In this document: in pieces, positions 60,809 through 64,000 of the stretch
How positions within the stretch are numbered: the stretch's first letter is position 1
Layout of the letters: every line of letters begins with the position of its first letter
Program-made: the position numbers and the translations under genes
Notes under the pieces: generated by a model
Told to the model about the DNA's origin: nothing
The model's input: only the letters and a program-made list of their open reading frames with translations
The model's database searches: none
Assembly: GCF_018139145.2 (NCBI RefSeq)
Contig: NC_059500.1
Span: 20,460,101-20,524,100 of the forward strand
Direction: 5' to 3'
Source: Gymnogyps californianus
Taxonomy: Eukaryota; Chordata; Aves; Accipitriformes; Cathartidae
DNA: 64,000 nt

Positions 60809-60841
60809 ACACACACACATACACACACACACACACACACA
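60809..60841 (+). repeat. (AC)n microsatellite
   Basis: About sixteen AC units with one AT interruption, followed by ATAAAGG. Confidence 0.9.
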
Positions 60842-62129
60842 TAAAGGAGCTAGTGTGCCAGTAAAATTTCTGGTTTTCAGCAGTGATGTCAGTCCAATTG
60901 ACTAGCTGAAAGTCTGTGTTTACTTTTGGCGTTAACAGGTTTTTTTCTTCTATTCATCAGTTACTTAACAGCAGCCTTAATTTTTTATAGTTCTTTTGGA
61001 AAGCAAATTTCCTCTGTTAAAATATAGTCAAAGAACAAAAACATAACAGTTGTATTTGTTTTCAGTGGCAAACACATGCACTCCTCTCATCAGAGCTCAG
61101 CCAGCAGTGCCAATAAAATTTCACAATCCTAACCACTCAGATTAACAAATTGCATTTCACACTGTGTTACAGTTTCACTTTAATATTCCATCTTTTTTTT
61201 CTTTTTTTTAAATGCTGATCCAGGGATAGTGTTAACACACATCAAAAGGGATTTATTCCACTCTGTATTGAACAGATGGCAGCTAGAGGACTGTGCGAGT
61301 AAAAAAGAGTATAGCTGTGGGGTGTGTGCTTGCTGATATTAGCTGGGCTAGCAGTTCTCAAGCTCCATTATGTGTCCATGTGCTTGGGAGTGTTGGTTTA
61401 TGAGGATTCTCCAGTTCAGCAACTCATTGAAATATAAGTACATGAAACAAATTCCTCTGTGTCAAATGGATGCTAAAATTAAAAAGCAGCTGGTTTAGTT
61501 CAAACATAACTTCGCTGTCATTTTGGGCTCACCTGTACTTACTTTGAAGGTCAACACAGGAAAGCCACACACACACACATACATATGCAAACAAAGATTT
61601 CAAAAGGAAATCTTTCTTGCGGCTTTCAGTAAAGTTTCTTGTTTTGTTTTTTTAAACAACTAACCATTCTCCCATGCTCCAGGCACCTGGTGACCTCCTC
61701 TTTTCTAATATGGGTCACAAGGACCAGGTAAACCGGGATTACATTAGACTTCAGATGCTCTCCCTTATGCTACAGTACTTGCTGCAATTGCTTTTTCATT
61801 AAAAGCCCGAGGAAAGTGCTGTAAACACCATTATATATAAATGTACAAAAACATTAATACCTGAGATACAAAAAGGACAGAGGAGCACACAATTATGTTA
61901 GACAAGTCTATATTAGACTATACAATCTTATCTTCTATCTTGCCTTAATAATATTACAATATGAATTTGAGATCAGAACTTTAGAAAGGGCTTAAAGACT
62001 GTAGAAATTATCCAAATACAAAGTCACTCTTTAAAAACATGCAATTGTAATACAATTCATGAAGACTGTGAAAATTTATTAAAACATGTCCATTGTCTGC
62101 AGGGATATGATAAGTTAATGGTTCAGTTA
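60842..62129. other. AT-rich non-coding DNA
   Basis: Nothing recognised other than the short (AC)n stretch at 61566-61579. Confidence 0.5.
61566..61579 (+). repeat. short (AC)n microsatellite
   Basis: Seven or so CA/AC units. Confidence 0.75.
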
Positions 62130-62240
62130 TCAGGTAATTATACGGTAATGTTGGCATGCATTGCCATGTAATTACCATGCACTATTTTACATTAGCCCAT
62201 GGCACCATTTTATTCTATTATTTACATGGAGAAACTTCAT
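62130..62240. promoter_or_regulatory. candidate conserved non-coding element, dyad-rich
   Basis: GGTAATTA at about 62133 and TAATTACC at about 62169 are perfect inverted 8-bp arms around a second dyad, TGGCATGCATTGCCA. TAATTA is the core site of many homeodomain proteins. The density of nested symmetric sites suggests an enhancer, but conservation is not visible here. Confidence 0.3.
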
Positions 62241-64000
62241 AAGTAAGTGTGTGGCCCTGAGCAAGCTTCAAGCTGTGATGGAGACCTTACTCTTCCTATG
62301 TTCTGTTGGTGCAAACAGGATTTAATTTCCATTAGCTGTTGTCCTACCAGTATCTGGCACAGTCAGGATACCAGTGCAAGCTACAAAATTCTTGCAAAAT
62401 ATAAATTAAAAAACAGCATGGCAACAGTGGCAACTTTAGCTTTTGAGTGTCCCATTCGGCCAGGACGGTCAGACTTTACGTAAGTATGGATCCCTTTAGA
62501 CAGGGTTAAAGTTAGGATGGAACAGTCAAAGGCCAGATTGGCATACCTGCAACATCTCTGTGTGCATGTATTAGCTTTTTGGCATCTTCTTCCATACAAA
62601 ATTTACTCTGTTTTTTTAATCCAAATGCACGATCATATCCTTATACCAAATCACTTGGCTCAGACTTTTACTCGGAATTTGCTTCAACTTGCATGCCATA
62701 CTTACTGTACACACACTACATACTAGAGACAAAAGCAAAAATCTTTCATTTGTGCTGTTGTGTAATGCTGTGCAAGAATTGAATGCAAAGAATTGAAAAA
62801 AAAATTCCACTCTAGCAGAATTGCATCCTAACTTACTGTTTTCATAGCACCTGAATTAACTGTGTGCATATCACACAGAGGTTTGTATTTCAAGGTAAAC
62901 AATCTTACAATATCCAAATGTAAATCCTTCACATGATGACCTACCTCTCTTGTCAGTACTGGACTGGTCCTTACATGTCCCTATTGCTGTAATGTTTCTT
63001 AAATTTGGTCTTCCTGCAAACTGCTTAACAAGAGAGAAATTATTTTAATCAGTCATCTTTGCATGTTTTTTCAGCTGCCTAGTGGCATGCCTGACAGACC
63101 TTCTGGCTTCATTCTTATATGTGTCTGAAATATTTTCCTCTTCTTTCTTTGGTAACCCTAGAGAGAAGGATTATTAAATTCTGACAAATCTTCACACTTG
63201 TCATCTATCCTTTCCATTGAATAGCTTGTACTTTTCTAAACCATTTGTCTTCAGATACGTTTGATATATGCACATAAGACTCCTAACATATCATATGGTA
63301 GTAAACAACCCTTGATTTCTAACTTTTATTTCAACATAGTAATTTTATTTTTCCACAGATCAACCTATGCGAGGAGGGACCTGGAAGGGACATTTTAGTT
63401 TATTTTCCTCCTTTCTTTTTTTTTGTTTTTAGATTTCTTGGCACTCTCATGTTACTCTGAAATGGTCTGCACAATCTGTCTACAAGGTAGGTACACAGTC
63501 ATTTCAAAGTCAGTAAGATTTTTTTTTTATGAAGGTATATGAAGTTTACAGCACATTCAGTTAGGCTCTAATATGACTTAAAATACAAACTTGCATGTGT
63601 GTTTGCATTCAGAAAAGTAAAATTTGTCTTGCAGGTGTAGCTGGGATTAGAAAATGTAATTTTAAAAGCTGGGTACTGATATCTCTGTTTTTTAGAAAGC
63701 TATATATTTAGCTAATGCTAATAAGGATTAGCATATAACTCTTTTTTGAAGCTCTGGTGTGTTTCATGACACTAACAAAGAATGACCAATATCATTATTG
63801 TATTGTATCTGAGCATTTTTTACCAGAGGCTTCAAACAGCTTGGGGCATCATTGTGTGAGAAACTGTGCAAACATAACAAAAGATAAGCCATACTATGCC
63901 CTAAGAATTACTTTAGAAAACAGCACTCAGGATCAAAGATGTATCTTCCCTATAATAAGTTGTAAGATATCTTTGTATTTTCAGTTCAGGTGAGTCAGGG
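62241..64000. other. AT-rich non-coding DNA
   Basis: No gene supported. Near 63366-63395, GAGGGACCTGGAAGGGAC weakly recalls a CR1 3' end on the minus strand, too diverged to call. Confidence 0.5.

Noticed and set aside
63366..63410. Possible minus-strand CR1 tail
   Set aside because: Only GGAAGGGAC-like similarity, without the adjacent CR1 blocks or ATTCTATG unit.

Overview
The window looks like bird nuclear DNA. It carries the 3' end of a CR1 LINE with the usual avian tail, several avian-type endogenous retrovirus (ERV) long terminal repeats, and one decayed avian-type ERV gag-pol. No mammalian Alu- or B1-like SINEs are visible. The LTR families suggest Neoaves, but I cannot name a species. 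I recognise no host protein-coding exon, tRNA, rRNA or CRISPR array. Nearly all open frames are chance frames or lie in ERV sequence, so the interval is best read as a gene desert or the inside of a very large intron.

Layout. 1-2547 is plain AT-rich DNA. 2553-3711 is a solo ERV LTR with a perfect 5-bp target-site duplication (TSD), carrying a ~48-bp tandem repeat. 3717-15139 is plain non-coding DNA. 15145-17414 is a short minus-strand provirus, flanked on both sides by GCTGA, whose two LTRs belong to different subfamilies. Its interior is a primer-binding site, a leader and 13 copies of a ~48-bp repeat, with no gag or pol. 18467-19061 is a plus-strand solo LTR almost identical to that provirus's 3' LTR, so the two form a 595-bp inverted pair. 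19650-19975 is a weaker ERV-like remnant.

20-47 kb is non-coding. It holds a pair of related ancient repeats (30.1 and 31.1 kb), a CR1 3' end (34.3 kb), a MIR-like SINE (37.7 kb) and a possible conserved element with an X-box-like site (39.5 kb). An AT-rich hairpin lies at 47.02 kb and a perfect 28-bp palindrome at 47.29 kb.

About 47960-53627 is a plus-strand provirus without a 5' LTR: gag remnants, protease, reverse transcriptase, RNase H, integrase, a polypurine tract and a 3' LTR. It has about a dozen in-frame stops and several frameshifts, but most catalytic positions are still readable, including an exact D-D-35-E integrase triad. 53.6-64 kb is non-coding, with microsatellites and a dyad-rich block at 62.1 kb.

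The most unusual signal is the 15-19 kb ERV cluster: a TSD-bounded provirus with mismatched LTRs, an inverted near-twin LTR about 2.7 kb away whose differences are confined to one end, and a repeat unit shared with the otherwise different LTR at 2.5 kb. I see no new protein-based system.
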